A stretch of 64,000 nucleotides of DNA from the NCBI GenBank assembly GCA_021464415.1, contig CM038469.1:24881901-24945900 (forward strand). Direction: 5' to 3'. Positions 35,463 to 47,537 of the stretch are shown here, in pieces. The first letter of the stretch is position 1. Each line of letters starts with the position of its first letter. This DNA is from Lonicera japonica (lineage: Eukaryota > Streptophyta > Magnoliopsida > Dipsacales > Caprifoliaceae). A program made the translations under genes and the position numbers. Below the pieces are notes generated by a model, which searched no databases, was not told the DNA's origin, and worked only from the letters and a program-made list of their open reading frames with translations.

Positions 35463-35805
35463 CCACCGCCGTTCCGCTGTTTGGTAGCTTCCTCACCTCT
35501 TCAAACTCAAGTTGGTCTCTTCATACCCCCTTGAGTTTGAGGGGGGGTGTTAGAATATTCTCCATGTTTTCCTCCTCCCATGTTTTCCTCTTTGTTCCCC
35601 TCTCCCTATTTTCCTCCCCTTTTCTCTCCTTATTTTTCTCCATGTTTTTAGGTTGTCTTATAATTTGTTTTCCCTTTGTATCACTATATATTTGTTAGTC
35701 TTGTATTGTAAAGAGATGGAGTGATTGTAACAATGTAACCCCTTGTGGATTTCTTGCTCATTAATATAATTTCTCTATTTCAATGTTGTATAATTTATCA
35801 AAATT

Positions 35806-36043
35806 AAGTAAATATGGGATATCATATATATAAAATAAGATAGTCTTTTAGATAGATATAATTTCTTATATTAATCGGATTCTTGTACTATCATATATCT
35901 CTATTTGGATCGATATAATTTCTAATTATCTTAGTAGAATTCTTACATTATCTCGGTTGCTCTATTAAGGCTTGCATTAAAAGTTTTTATTCGATCGGTT
36001 TAGTTAATGTATTTTCAAGCTTAAGAATTTTTTTTATTATGAT
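35806..36043. other. AT-rich spacer between TRIM and copia 1
   Basis: No gene or element signal is seen. The ATATCTCTATTTGGATCGATATAATTTC-like wording recurs loosely but no repeat unit could be defined. Confidence 0.3.
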
Positions 36044-37663
36044 TATTATGTTGAAGGAAATTACACGTAGAGTACTATCATCTAGATATATAGAATATGT
36101 ATTAGTAATTTTACTGTGTAAATTATGTATTATGGGTCATATTGTGCTTCCTTATTTGCTCTATGTATTATTGTATTCATGTCCTATTTAAAAGGGTTAT
36201 CTAATGTCCATATTTGCTCTATATATTATTGTATTCATGCCCTATTTAAAAGGGTTATCTATTGAAAGACATAACTCAATTATTCTTACAATATATATGT
36301 TATCAGTACGCTCAGAGCTAATAATCCTAACTCTAAGAAAACCCTAACCATTGGCCACTATCACCACTGGTCTCCTCTTCCGTCGCTCGTCAAAAAAAGA
36401 AAAAGAATCATACATATTTTATTTATTTATTGATTAAAGATATTAAGTGCGGATTGAATACATATGTGTATATATATATATATATCTTTATGTTTTTGTA
36501 ATGTATATATAATTATATATATGTCGGGGCGTTTTTTTTTTTTTTTCCTTCCTTCCTCCAAGAAGAAGAACGAAGATAGATAGATAGATTTAGAAAGAAA
36601 AAAAAAATTCACCTTTGTAGATATAAATGTATATATATTATATATAGATTTAGAAAAAAAAATGATCTTTTAGCTCATTATCTTTCTTTTTTTTCTTTTC
36701 TTTTTTTTTTACCTCATTATCGTTTTTGGATTATGATAGTGGCTGATAAATTTTAATAAGTGATAATTGGATTACACTAATGAAGGGCTGTAGTTTTTTA
36801 TTTTTATTTTTATAAATTAATAATTAAAAGAATTTGTAATTCATGTCTTGAGTGTGTTCTGTATTTTGTCGATTGATAAAATTTCCCTGTACCTTTGTAA
36901 CTATACATGTCTAATATCCTAAGGGTATCTTATTTAAATCCCACATAAGTTTTATGGCTTTTCGTGTTTGTTTTTATTTTGTTGGTTGTTCCGATGCTTT
37001 CTATATAATTATCTATTGTTTATTAAAATATTTATGAACTATATATGTTTTTTCTAGGCTATTTATATTCTCAAAATAATTATATCTTTATCAAAATATA
37101 GTCCTACTTTAATAAATTGCACTATATATTTTAAAATTATACATTATTCTCCGTCTTATTTGTTATATCATGTTTGGCGCCTGAAATACTAAACATTGTT
37201 CCATTGCATAATTACAATATTATTAATTTTATATTAGGGTTTTATGACCTCTGTTGTTAAGTTTTTAACTCTACATTAGATATGAGATGTTTTACATGTT
37301 TTACTGACAAGCTTTTAGTGATTTGCATAGTATTGGACATTTTATTTTATTTATACATACATATATATATTGAGATGGATTATTTAAATTTATAAATGCT
37401 ATAATTGCGGTAAATCAGCATGCTAAGAAAATTATAATATTACTTATATTGTTAATTATTTTAATTAGTGTGTCATAAATTGAAAGTTGCCATGATAATA
37501 AACGTTCATGCGCATTATAATTACTGTGATAAAGTATTTTCATATAGTATAGAAAAATGTGACCATTATGAATCTTGATTTGAAAATCTAATTAATATTC
37601 TTGGACAATAACTAACATGGATGTACTTACGATTGTGTAATATTTTATCTATTATTTATCAAG

Positions 37664-38405
37664 ATGACTGAGCCAACTCAGCCTGAATTTGATATATTAG
37701 ATTCAGAAGCACTTGAGTACCATAGGTCGGTATTCTAATATAGAAATCTCTTTTGTTGCAAAAGAACATTTTGTCACAGTTGAAACCCCCAAAGACCCAA
37801 CAAACAAAGAACCGTCTGGCAAGGTAAAAATAGCTACCTCGATATTTCTTAAGCGTCGTATAAATCCCGACTTATGTTGAGGATATTTTTAGTTGATAAC
37901 CCACAAAGAACCGTGGGATGCCCTAAAGGGACATCTTGGACATATCCATGACACTATTCTCCCATATAAAACAATGTAGTTAGATGAAATTCGCTTGCTA
38001 GATAAAAAAAAGACCATAATTTCAACAAAGATATATTGCGCTTAAAAGCACGTCTTAACTTTTTCACCTTCCCTACTTCAGCTCTTATACTAATGAACTA
38101 GTATAACCAACATTGTTATTCTTTTGAGCAATAAAATTAGACATGTCGGGATAAAAATAGTTCTCAAAGCCAATTATGGCAAGGTCAATGGTGGAAAGAA
38201 ACCCAATGCAAAGGGGGCTGAATGTGCTAACCCCAACCCTCATGGCAATAATACACAACGAGGATGGGAATGTAATGGTCATAATGTGGGGCATGGAGAC
38301 TCTTTCGTAGCATGGCGAAGAGTTCGTACAATTACACCTGCTGGTCAAGAAAATAAAATCCATGATTCATTTAAGAACCCACCGGTTAAAAATAAAAAGA
38401 TATAG
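37664..38405 (+). pseudogene. Copia 1 gag remnant
   Basis: An ATG at 37664 opens MTEPTQPEFDILDSEALEY, then a stop follows after about 24 codons. Downstream frames encode KEPWDALKGHLGH and YKTM...LDEIRLLD, which resemble the gag polypeptide of plant copia elements, and at 38150-38400 a Gly/Asn/Lys-rich stretch (GKVNGGKKPNAKG) in the place of the basic linker before the zinc knuckle. A clean CCHC motif could not be found. Multiple stops and shifts are present. Confidence 0.6.
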
Positions 38406-38899
38406 TAAAGACTCATGCGTACGTTAAAGTAGGATGAACTGTCTTAAAATTTAATTGCAATTTAAAGAATTAAATTTCTAAATAAGATATTCGATTAATT
38501 ACTGTTGGTTTTATCGAAATTTTAATCTAACGCAATTGAATTTATTCGTTTTATTACTACATAGTTTAGAGTTTATACTCGATTTCGTTACTATAAAAAT
38601 GAATTGAGACTAACTTTAATGATTGGTTGATAGTGGAAACATTATAACCATCCAACGAAATAGGAAATTAATAACCTATAATACCAAAGTGACAATGGTT
38701 ATTAAATCATCATAAAAGCAAAGAATTGCTCAACCATTTGTTGCTAAAACGGTGTGTAAAGTCACATACGCTCTATATACACCAAGAGAGACCCGAACTT
38801 TGTTAATGATATTCGTACCAACAGTAATGATACAAAAATCAAATGTAAGAATGGAACAAAAATATATTTATTTTACCTCTAAACAACTGTGCAAAGAAA

Positions 38900-41800
38900 C
38901 GCATTTTAAAGAAACGCATAAGTTATTATAGTGGAATGTACCCTACTATGATAAGGATTGTTGAATCATATGATGTCACTAACGATGTACTGTGGGACAC
39001 TGACTCATACAGGCTTTAGCATGATTGCCTAATGCATCCTGGTCATGATGATCTGTGAATTAAAATATTTGCACGGACATCCCCTCTTATGAGTGAGAAA
39101 TAAATGGGACAAAAATCCAACACATTAAAATGTGTTGATACTAGTAATGCTCAAAAGTAATCCTTGACTTCCGAAGTATTGGAAGCAATATCCCCCTTCC
39201 CATTATGCCTTAATTGACCATGTCAAAGGAACGACACCCGATTTTTTTAAAACCTGCTCTTTAGCAAAAACAGGATCGAGACGTTCCTATGCTAAAGATA
39301 CAAAATAAAATAAACCATTCTTACAAAGAATATAATGATATATTTGTGGATTAATCCATCCAGAATGCGGAACCATTCAAAATACTTTATGGTTTTGGTG
39401 GATAATTCAACATTTTGGTCACACGTCGAATAATTGTCTACAAGAAATGCTGCATTTACAAACCTTTTAGCACATATTATATGCTTAAGGGCTCACTACT
39501 CTGATTACTGCATCATGTCCATAAGACCCAATAAAGCTGGAGAGTTTACAACAAAAGTACCTTATAATTATTGTATAAAATCAAAGTAAAGAACCCCGTT
39601 CTCCATGTGCATACGCAAAAAGGTCTCACAAAAGCAACCATCAAAAGGATATAGATGGTAGATAGGGCATTTGTTATGCGCACCATATTGCCTATATATG
39701 CCTGGGGTTTATGTAATATTGCATGCAACTTTACTTATTTGTTTCAAGGCCCAATATTAGACAACTATTATATGCATATCAGTTGGTAACTGAATATTAG
39801 CCTGATATTTTATGCATATGTGCCGATTGTGACTCCACATCGCACTAAATTAGGCCTACTGAGACAATTAAGTATTCACGTTGGATACGAATCCTCAACA
39901 ATAATCCACCATTTGGAATCCTTGTCAGACGATCTCTTTACAGCTAAGAATTGTGGATTGTCACTTTGATGAGACAGTCTTCCTAGAAATAGGAAAAGAA
40001 ATTTATAAGGAAACGGCAAGAATTACCGTGGTCCCCACTATTTCTTATCTTGATCCCCACACACATCATAATGTATAGTGAAGTGAAAAAGAATAGTTGA
40101 TCTTTAAAATGTAACATATTAGATGCCTGATGCATTTACTAATATCGAAAAGTTGGAAGATTAAACATACCAGCTGCAATATGCTTACAAGGTTGGAAGT
40201 CCCCAACAAGAGGCACAGTGTGGTAGAAAGAGATGATATAACCACACTTAGTGGAGTTGTGGTTGAGGCCATAGCTCCCTAAAGGAATAAACGAAGGCCA
40301 CTTAATTCGACAAATACTCACACAAAAGAAGAGGTGGAGTAAGGAACAAATTGATCAATTAATCATTAATGTAAAAACCCCTTTCATGAGATTATCTCTT
40401 ATTATAATTATATCTATGAATCAATACTGGGGAACGCCCCAAAGTTATAAATGATTCCAGAGAATAAATGAATCTCAAATGGGTTAAAAGATGGCATATA
40501 AGTTAATGGAAAGATTCTCCATATGTATTAATAATACATTGTTGCTCAATGGATCAAAGAGCATGATGATGTCGAACATCACTCTGTTGCAGAATGTTAA
40601 CAAATAACAAATTGGCCTAAATGGAAAGAAGCAATCCAGGCAGAACTAGATTCTCTAACAAAAAGACAAGTATTTGGTCTGGTAGTGATAACCCCACCAA
40701 GTGTAAAGCCTTAGGACATAAATGGATATTTGTCAAAAAGCGTAATAAGAAAAATGAAGTCCTAAGGTACAAGGCTCGCCTTAGTTAGCTTGGTAGTTTT
40801 CGAAGGACTTGAAATGCAACTTATAGATGTGGTTACTACATATCTCTATATGGATCTTGATTCAGATATATATATATATATATATGAAAGTGTCTGATGG
40901 TCTTACATTACCCAAGTCAAGTAACTTTAAACCACGGAGTGCGTTTGCAATTAGGTTGAAACGCTCACTTTACGGATTAAAACAATATGTACAAGTGTGG
41001 TATACCCATTTAAGTGACTACTTGATTGGGAAGGGATATAAGAACGATGAATTATGTCTCTTCGTATTCGTAAAGAAAATAAGTTTCGGATTTGCAATTG
41101 TAACTGTATTTGTCAATGATATGAACATAAAAGGTACTCTTGATGAAATAAGAGAAACTGCTAGCTACTTGAAATCCAAATTTGAGATAAATAATCTTGG
41201 GAAAGTACGAATTTTGTATAGATCTTAATCTAGAATATCGAGCTTGTGGACTAGTCTGAGTAAGTCCAAAAGATAATCAAGCTATTTAACCTGGACAAAA
41301 CATATTTTGCAAGCACTCCCATGGTCGGTAGAAGTTTGGATCAAAGGAAAGATGCATTTCATACAAAGTAAGATTATGAAAATGTGTTGGGAGATTAAAT
41401 TTCCTATCTAAATGCATTATGCGCATTATTGCACTTAACACAGTATATTCTATCAGACATAACATTCCCATTAAACTTATTAGCTAGAATTAGCTCAGTG
41501 CCAATGTAGCATAATTGGACACCTAAAAGGAACCATTGGCTTGGGATTATTCTTTCCCTACAAAGAGGAAAAAGTGAATGCGACATCAACATCTAAAGTA
41601 AATAAAGATGTTAAAATGGCCACCCTCTACATTGAAATCCCGAATAAAATCATTATTGATTTTGTTTATATTAAGTATCTCCCTGACTCACACAAAGGAC
41701 ACCCCTAGACTGGTCATGTATTCACCATCGGGAACACGACTATATCTTGGAGTTCATCGAACCAAACCCTTGTGGCTACCTCCTCGAACCACTCTGAGAT

Positions 41801-42080
41801 CATTCCTCTCTATGAGGCAGTTTGTGAATGTATATGGTTAAGGGCAATCATTAGTCATATTCAAGGGACTAGTGGTTTGAGTTTTACCACTGAAGAGCGA
41901 ACTTTCATTTATAATACAGCTTGCATCGAAAAGATGAAGCTAGGGTGTATCAAAGATTATAACACAAAACATAAATATCTAAAGTTTTTCTATAATCAAC
42001 AACAACAAGCTTTAAGGAGAATATGGCAAACTGGTTCACTAAATCTTTGTCCAAGGCCATATTTGAAAAGTATGTAAAAA
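38900..42080 (+). pseudogene. Copia 1 pol remnant (IN-RT-RNase H)
   Basis: Integrase sequence near 39350-39540 corresponds, with frame shifts, to the catalytic-core stretch seen more clearly in copia 2. Reverse transcriptase runs from about 40600 (WPKWKEAIQAELDSL, HKWIFVKKRNKKNE) through 40827-41228, which contains RLKRSLYGLKQ, VWYTHLSDYL and FVNDMNIKGT, where the catalytic YVDD is changed to FVND, removing one of the two aspartates. RNase H follows at 41790-42080 with EAVCECIWLRAI and SLSKAIFEK. Stops and shifts are frequent. The protein is related to copia 2 but much more decayed. Confidence 0.78.
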
Positions 42081-42139
42081 ACATAGGGGTGCTTAGGCTT
42101 TCCCAACTCCCATGATCAAAGTAATTATCAAGGGAAAGT

Positions 42140-42610
42140 GTGAAATATGTTGGAATTTTCACACCTACGTTGTACTCTTTTCCTTAGACTAAGGTTTATT
42201 TTTTCCACTGAGTTTTGTTACTTGGGAAAGTTTTTAATAAGGCAAGGATACATACATAAACTATTTAAATTCCTTAATTAATGTAAACATCAAAGGGAGG
42301 TGTAGACTTGAGGGGGAGTCTAACATCCACATGATATTACGTTAGACTCTTTTCCTTAAAACAAGGTTTATTTTTTCCACTAGATTTTGTTACTTGGTAA
42401 GGTTTTTAATAAGGTAACGATACGTGCAAAGTCTATTGATCAAAGTAAGGATCAAATGGAAGTATAGACTCAACGGAGAAAGTCTAATATAATTGTCATA
42501 ATGTTGTACTATTTTCCCTTTGATCAAGGTTATTTTTTTCTACAGGGCTTTGTTACTTTACAAGGTTTTAATGAGACAACAAGATATGTACCATTCTATC
42601 TCTGACTTAG
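42140..42610 (+). repeat. Threefold tandem repeat in copia 1 3' UTR
   Basis: Three imperfect units of about 165 bp, starting near 42170, 42340 and 42503, each with CTTTTCCTT, GGTTTATTTTTTCCAC, TTTTGTTACTT and AAGGTTTTTAAT. They lie between RNase H and the polypurine tract. Copia 2 has two units of the same design in its 3' UTR, so the repeat is a family trait. Confidence 0.8.
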
Positions 42611-42809
42611 CACAAGGGGGAGTGTTGAAGAAAATTACACGTAATGTGATATCTTCTAGATATAATATGTATAGGGATTTTACTTTGTAAATTATGTATT
42701 ATGGGCCATATTATGGTTCCTTGTTTGCCCTATATGCTATTGTATTAATGCCCTATTTAAAGGGGTTATCTAATAAAAGACATAACTCAGTTGTTCCCAC
42801 AACATATTA

Positions 42810-43619
42810 TTATAATTTATTTATTTTTATCTTTTCATTCTTTAGTTAAAGAATTTGTTTTGGGTGAATTCCATATTGACTTTAGGAAGAATGTATAATA
42901 GGCACTAAGATTTAAGTATGTACAACATCAATTCTAACCAATTTTATTAATGTCAGCTAACATGTCCTAATGGCATTATTAAATTTTAGCAATCATTTAA
43001 CTAATAATCAAATCTATATCGACTAGGGATCTAGGATGGCCGGTAGTTAATAGTGTGAGTTATCACACGAAGCGCAAATATTCGAGGTCCCTCCCTTTCC
43101 CCCTCCCCCAAGAACCGAATATCATCATCACTTTTATAAAATAAATAAATAAATAAATAAATCTACCTCTATTGTATAACAACTTTTCTCAATAATCAAA
43201 ATGGTGGCCCCACAAATTTGATTAGTTAGAACAAAAGATAGTAAAATTATTCTGAAATTTTAGATAATTTTTCACTCTTATTTTTCTTTTGGTTTTTGTG
43301 AAAAATTTAAATTAATTAATTTATGGTCAGTTAATATAGGAAACCCCACAATTTTAGCTATTTGGGAAAAATAACCGTTGCAAAACCCTACATTTTTAAC
43401 TTTAACAATTCATGAAATGAATAATCGAAAGCCATTTTAATTATCCAATTTTATTTATTCTTTTAGAGATGCTATGAAATTTACACACTTTAAAAATTTT
43501 AAAATATGTGGTCCTAATTAATATTTAATTTTGAATAATGGGAGGGAGTTATATTTACTAAATCGTTCCGTCAGATTGTCCGAACATGGAGCATATTTAG
43601 AATTCAAAAAAAAGGATCT
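42810..43619. other. Spacer between copia 1 and copia 2 with a possible SINE head
   Basis: Mostly AT-rich with no gene. At about 43031-43105, GGATGGCCGGTAGTTAATAG and, 35 bases on, ATATTCGAGGTCCC resemble the A and B boxes of a tRNA-derived SINE promoter. An (AAAT)n run follows at 43138-43162 and could be its tail. The body is too short and diverged to name a family, and the match may be chance. Confidence 0.3.
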
Positions 43620-44149
43620 TGTTGAAATAATAGAGAGAGAAAGAAAGAATCTTATTATTCAACTGATATCCAATATGTGTAGGGGTTAGCTCTATTTATA
43701 TTAAGAGCTAACCTCCTTACTTCTCTACATAATCAATGTGGGACAAATGCAATATATATACTATTAGGTAATCCCCCATTCATACCATAATTCCAATGTG
43801 GGATAAATTGTATCTTCCAATATTAGTTATGGACATCCAAATATCAATATTTTTATAACACTCCCCCTTGGATGTCCATTATGTCACAATTCAATGATAG
43901 TTGCCTCATTAAAACCTTCCTAAGGAAAAACCCAGTGGGAAAAAACCAAAGTGAAGAAAAAAGAGTACAACATTCTTCTGGATCATTGAACCGGTATCAA
44001 ATACACAATATGCTGCCTCGTTAAAACCTTGACTAGAAAAACCCAATGGGACAAAACCTAGTTAAAGGAAAAAGAGTACAGCGTGCAAATATTGGGTAGC
44101 ATACTTCATGATGCTCCCCCTGATTATTTACTCCCCCTAATGACAACAT

Positions 44150-46783
44150 TTATATATTTTTGTTATAAAGTCGACGCATGCCAATATCATAAACTAACTT
44201 CTGGAATATCGGCTTTGGTAATGATTTTGTGAACAGATCAGCTAAGTTATCACTTGAACGGATTTGCTTGACTTCAATCTCTTTATTCTTCTGAAGCTCG
44301 TGAGTGAAGAAGAACTTAGGTGAAATATGTTTAGTCCTGTCACCTTTGATGAAACCTTCTTGAATTTGTGCTATACACGCTGCATTGTCTTCATAGATAA
44401 TACTTGGAACATCTGTAATAGAAGACAACTGACAAGAACTACAAATATGATGGATTAAAGATCTCAACCACACACATTCTCGACTAGCTTCATGAAGAGC
44501 TAAAATTTCAGAATGATTAGAAGAAGTGGCTACTAAAGTTTGTTTAGTAGATCGCCAAGAGATAGCGGTATTACCACTAAGAAATACGTAACCTATTTGA
44601 GATCATGCCTTATGAGGATCAAAAAGATATCCTGAATCTGCATATCCTATTAACTCAGAACCATTAGAATTATGTGACTAAAATAAGCCTAAATCAGTGG
44701 TTCCTCGTAAATATCTGAGGATATGTTTGACACCAGTCCAATGTCGTTTAGTTGGTGCTGAGCTATATCTAGCGAGCAAATTAACTGAGAATGAAATATC
44801 CGGCCTAATAAATTGTGCTAAATATAATAGGGCACCAATCGCACTTAAATATGGTACTTCAGGACTCAATACTTCTTCATCATCTTCCTTAGGACGGTAT
44901 GGATCTTTCTTTACATCTAAAGACCGGAAAACCATGGGAGTACTTAGTGGATGTGTTTTGTCCATACCAAAACGTTTCAATACATTCTCAGTATAGTTAG
45001 ATTGATGGACTAATATCCCACTAGTGCTTCTCTCGATCTATAGGCCGAGACAGAATTTTGTTTTCCCAAGGTCCTTCATTTCAAATTCCTTCTTCAAATA
45101 GTTAGCAGTTTTTTCGAGCTCTTCTTGAGTCCCGATTAGATTAATATCATCTACATAAACTGCTATTATAGAAAATACTTTTAAGAATTTCTTTATAAAG
45201 ACACATGGGCAAATGGGATTGTTTTCATATCCTTCCTTAGACAAATATTGACTAAGACGATTGTACCACATCCTTCCGGATTGCTTAAGTCCGTGTAGTG
45301 AACGTCTTAATTGTATCAAGTACGTACTCCTTGGCTTTGCTTCAGGCAAAGTAAATCCTTCTGGGAGTTTCATATATATGTTTGTGTCTAAGTCCCCGTA
45401 TAAATAAGCAGTTACAACATCCATGAGTCTCATATCCAAGCTTTCAGTAACTACTAAACTTATCAGATATCTGAAAGTTATTGCATCCATAACAGGGGAA
45501 TATGTTTGATCATAATCAATCCCAAGTTTCTGCAAGAAACCTTGTGCCACAAGTCGTGCCTTGTATCGTGTGTTTTCATTCTTTTCATTCATTTTCTTTA
45601 CAAACACCCATTTATAACCTACAGGGTTAACACATTTTGGGGTTTGTACTATAGGTCCAAATACACCACGTTTATTTAGAGACTCTAATTCTGCCTTGAT
45701 GGCAATTTCCCATTTTGGCCAATCTTCTCTTTGTCGACATTCATTTAGTGTACGTGGTTCTGTATTATTTTCATCATTACCCTTTGATACTTCAGTAGCT
45801 ACTGTAAATGCAAATACGTCATCGATGATCTTTTTGTTTATATTCCACATCTCTCTCGAATAAGTATAAAGTATAGAGATCTCTTCATTATTTGGTACCA
45901 ATGCCTCTTCAGAGGCTTTTTCTAAAATAATGACCTCTTTTGGGGCTTTAGAGATAGTGGATTTTCCCATGACCTCTTCTTGAGTGAAATGGGGAACCTC
46001 TTCAGGAGTGTTCTTAGGGCATGATTGCTCAGTCTTCCTCTTTCGGGGAGCTGAGTCTTTAGAACCTATAGGTCTACCACGCTTCTGGCGTGGCGCAGAT
46101 TCATTAGCTGCCATATTTTTATTTTGTCCTTTAAGGACATTGATTCTAGCAGGTGCATTCATAGCTGGCACATGTGATTTTATTACATTTGCTGCATCAT
46201 TAAATCCATCAGGTAATTTATTTGCAATTTCTTGCAAATGTACTATTCTTCGTACTTCTTTCTCACATTCTGATGTTCGTGGGTCCAGATGAGACAATGT
46301 GAGACTATTCCACGATATTTCTCGCTGTTCTTCTGGAACGGATAGTTCTTCAAGAACCTTCTTATCTCCCCCTAACGGCGGGAATAATGTCTCATCAAAT
46401 TGACAATCTACAAAACATGCAGTAAACACATCTCCTGTCATTGGTTCTAAATACCGAATAATGGAAGGTGAATCAAAACCTACATAGATCCCTAGTCGTC
46501 GTTGAGGGCCCATCTTAGTACGCTGGGGAGGCGGAATAGGAACATAAACTGTACAACCAAATTTATGCAAATGTGATAAATTTGGTTGAAAACCGGTTAC
46601 TAGTTGTGCAGGAGAAAATGTGTGATAAGCTGTAGGTCTAAGTCTGATCAGTTTTAATGCATGCAATATAGCATGTCCCCAGGCACTAACAGGTAACCTA
46701 GATTGCATGAGTAAAGGCCTTGCAATAAGTTGAAGACGCTTAATCAATGATTCGGCTAAACCATTTTGGGTGTGGACATGTGG
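44150..46783 (-). pseudogene. Copia 2 pol, integrase 3' half to RNase H
   Basis: One frame runs from 46783 down to 44150. It begins inside integrase (HVHTQNGLAESL), continues through a variable lysine-rich linker, then reverse transcriptase (WPKWEIAIKAELESLNKRGV, YKARLVAQGF, LHGLKQSGRMWYNRL, and YVDDINLIG with the catalytic aspartates), and RNase H (YEDNAACIAQ, RTKHISPKFF, NLADLFTKSLPK). Only three nonsense codons interrupt it, at about 45038, 44678 and 44604. At least two replace conserved Gln or Arg residues and fit C-to-T changes. It is inactive because of these stops and the CRM-like insertion. Confidence 0.9.
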
Positions 46784-46788
46784 GACGG

Positions 46789-47537
46789 CGATGAGCCTGA
46801 GGATAGCACGAGAGCTAGATCATGGAGTGAAGACTATGCAGATCCCATCCGGGTTCCAAGTGGTCCAATCACCCGAGCTAGAGCAAGGAAGATGAAGGAA
46901 GCACTCGTGAGCATGGTCCACGAGTTGATGAATAAATCTGACGCTTGGAGAAGCATTCAAGGAGATTAAGAGCACGAATGGAAAATAATGCTTAGCCAAG
47001 AAGACGTAGAATAATTAGGGCGTTTTTATTATTGTTTTTATTAATTTGCAGCCCAAGGATTATGTATTATTAGTATTTAGAGTGATGGGCTTGCTAAGAG
47101 TGTTTTTGGGCTTATTTAGAGTGTTCCATTATTTTTGTTGCCTTAGAATTGGGCTTGTTTTTGTATTTTCGTTTTTAGGGTTTCCCTAGGGTTTGATTAG
47201 GGTTTGCTTATTTCTCCTCCTATTTAAAGGAGGCTACTCTTATGTTTGGAGGCAGCTTGTTTAATAATACGAAATTGAGAGTGTTTTTTTCACCTCTTGT
47301 GTTCTAAGAACACTTCGAGCAGCCGGAATTTAATTCTTGTTGTTCTTCGACTTATCAATCAATTAATCCATCAATTGGTTGTTTGTCTTCGACTATACCA
47401 AGGTTCATTCTCGTTTTAGGGATTGGGTCGAGGTTCCACCTCCATCATCTTCGCGTGATTCCAAGGTTCTTACGTATTCAACGTTAAGGGTCGCGGATTC
47501 GTCATATCGGATAGAAATACGGTCGTGAATCACATCA
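46789..47537 (+). repeat. CRM-like 5' LTR
   Basis: This LTR repeats the last part of the pol frame ([27 protein letters not shown]) because the coding region overlaps the 3' LTR; here it is followed by a TAA at 46966-46968 that is GAA-frame sequence in the 3' copy. TATTTAAAGG at about 47221 is a plausible TATA region. It ends GAATCACATCA at the primer site. Confidence 0.9.

Larger units (their letters stand above)
34549..35800 (+). mobile_element. TRIM-type LTR retrotransposon with a captured peroxidase fragment
   Basis: Complete small LTR element of 1252 bp. Two 253-bp LTRs (34549-34801 and 35548-35800) start TGTTAGAATATT, end AATTTATCA and look identical over their length. A 5-bp duplication AAATT flanks it (34544-34548, 35801-35805). 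TGGTATCAGAG at 34802 is the initiator-Met tRNA primer site and GAGTTTGAGGGGGGG before 35548 is the polypurine tract. There is no gag or pol, so it depends on another element for transposition. The 746-bp interior is GC-rich compared with all flanking DNA and includes a class III peroxidase fragment. Identical LTRs indicate recent insertion. Confidence 0.93.
36049..42804 (+). mobile_element. Ty1-copia retrotransposon 1, complete but decayed
   Basis: A 6.76-kb element flanked by an exact TATTA duplication (36044-36048 and 42805-42809). The 5' LTR (36049 to about 36293) and the 3' LTR (42623-42804) both begin TGTTGAAG.AAATTACACG. The 5' LTR is longer because of an internal 58-bp tandem duplication. 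Purine-rich AAGGGGGAG precedes the 3' LTR and a degraded TATCAG...CAGAGC primer-site sequence follows the 5' LTR. Order of coding remnants is gag, integrase, reverse transcriptase, RNase H, the copia order. A long non-coding interval (36294-37663) separates the LTR from gag. Many stops and shifts show it cannot make protein. Confidence 0.87.

Noticed and set aside
46766..46969. Open frame with [12 protein letters not shown] on the plus strand that looks like a small gene
   Set aside because: It is the 5' LTR copy of the pol end of the CRM-like element, out of context and closed by a TAA.
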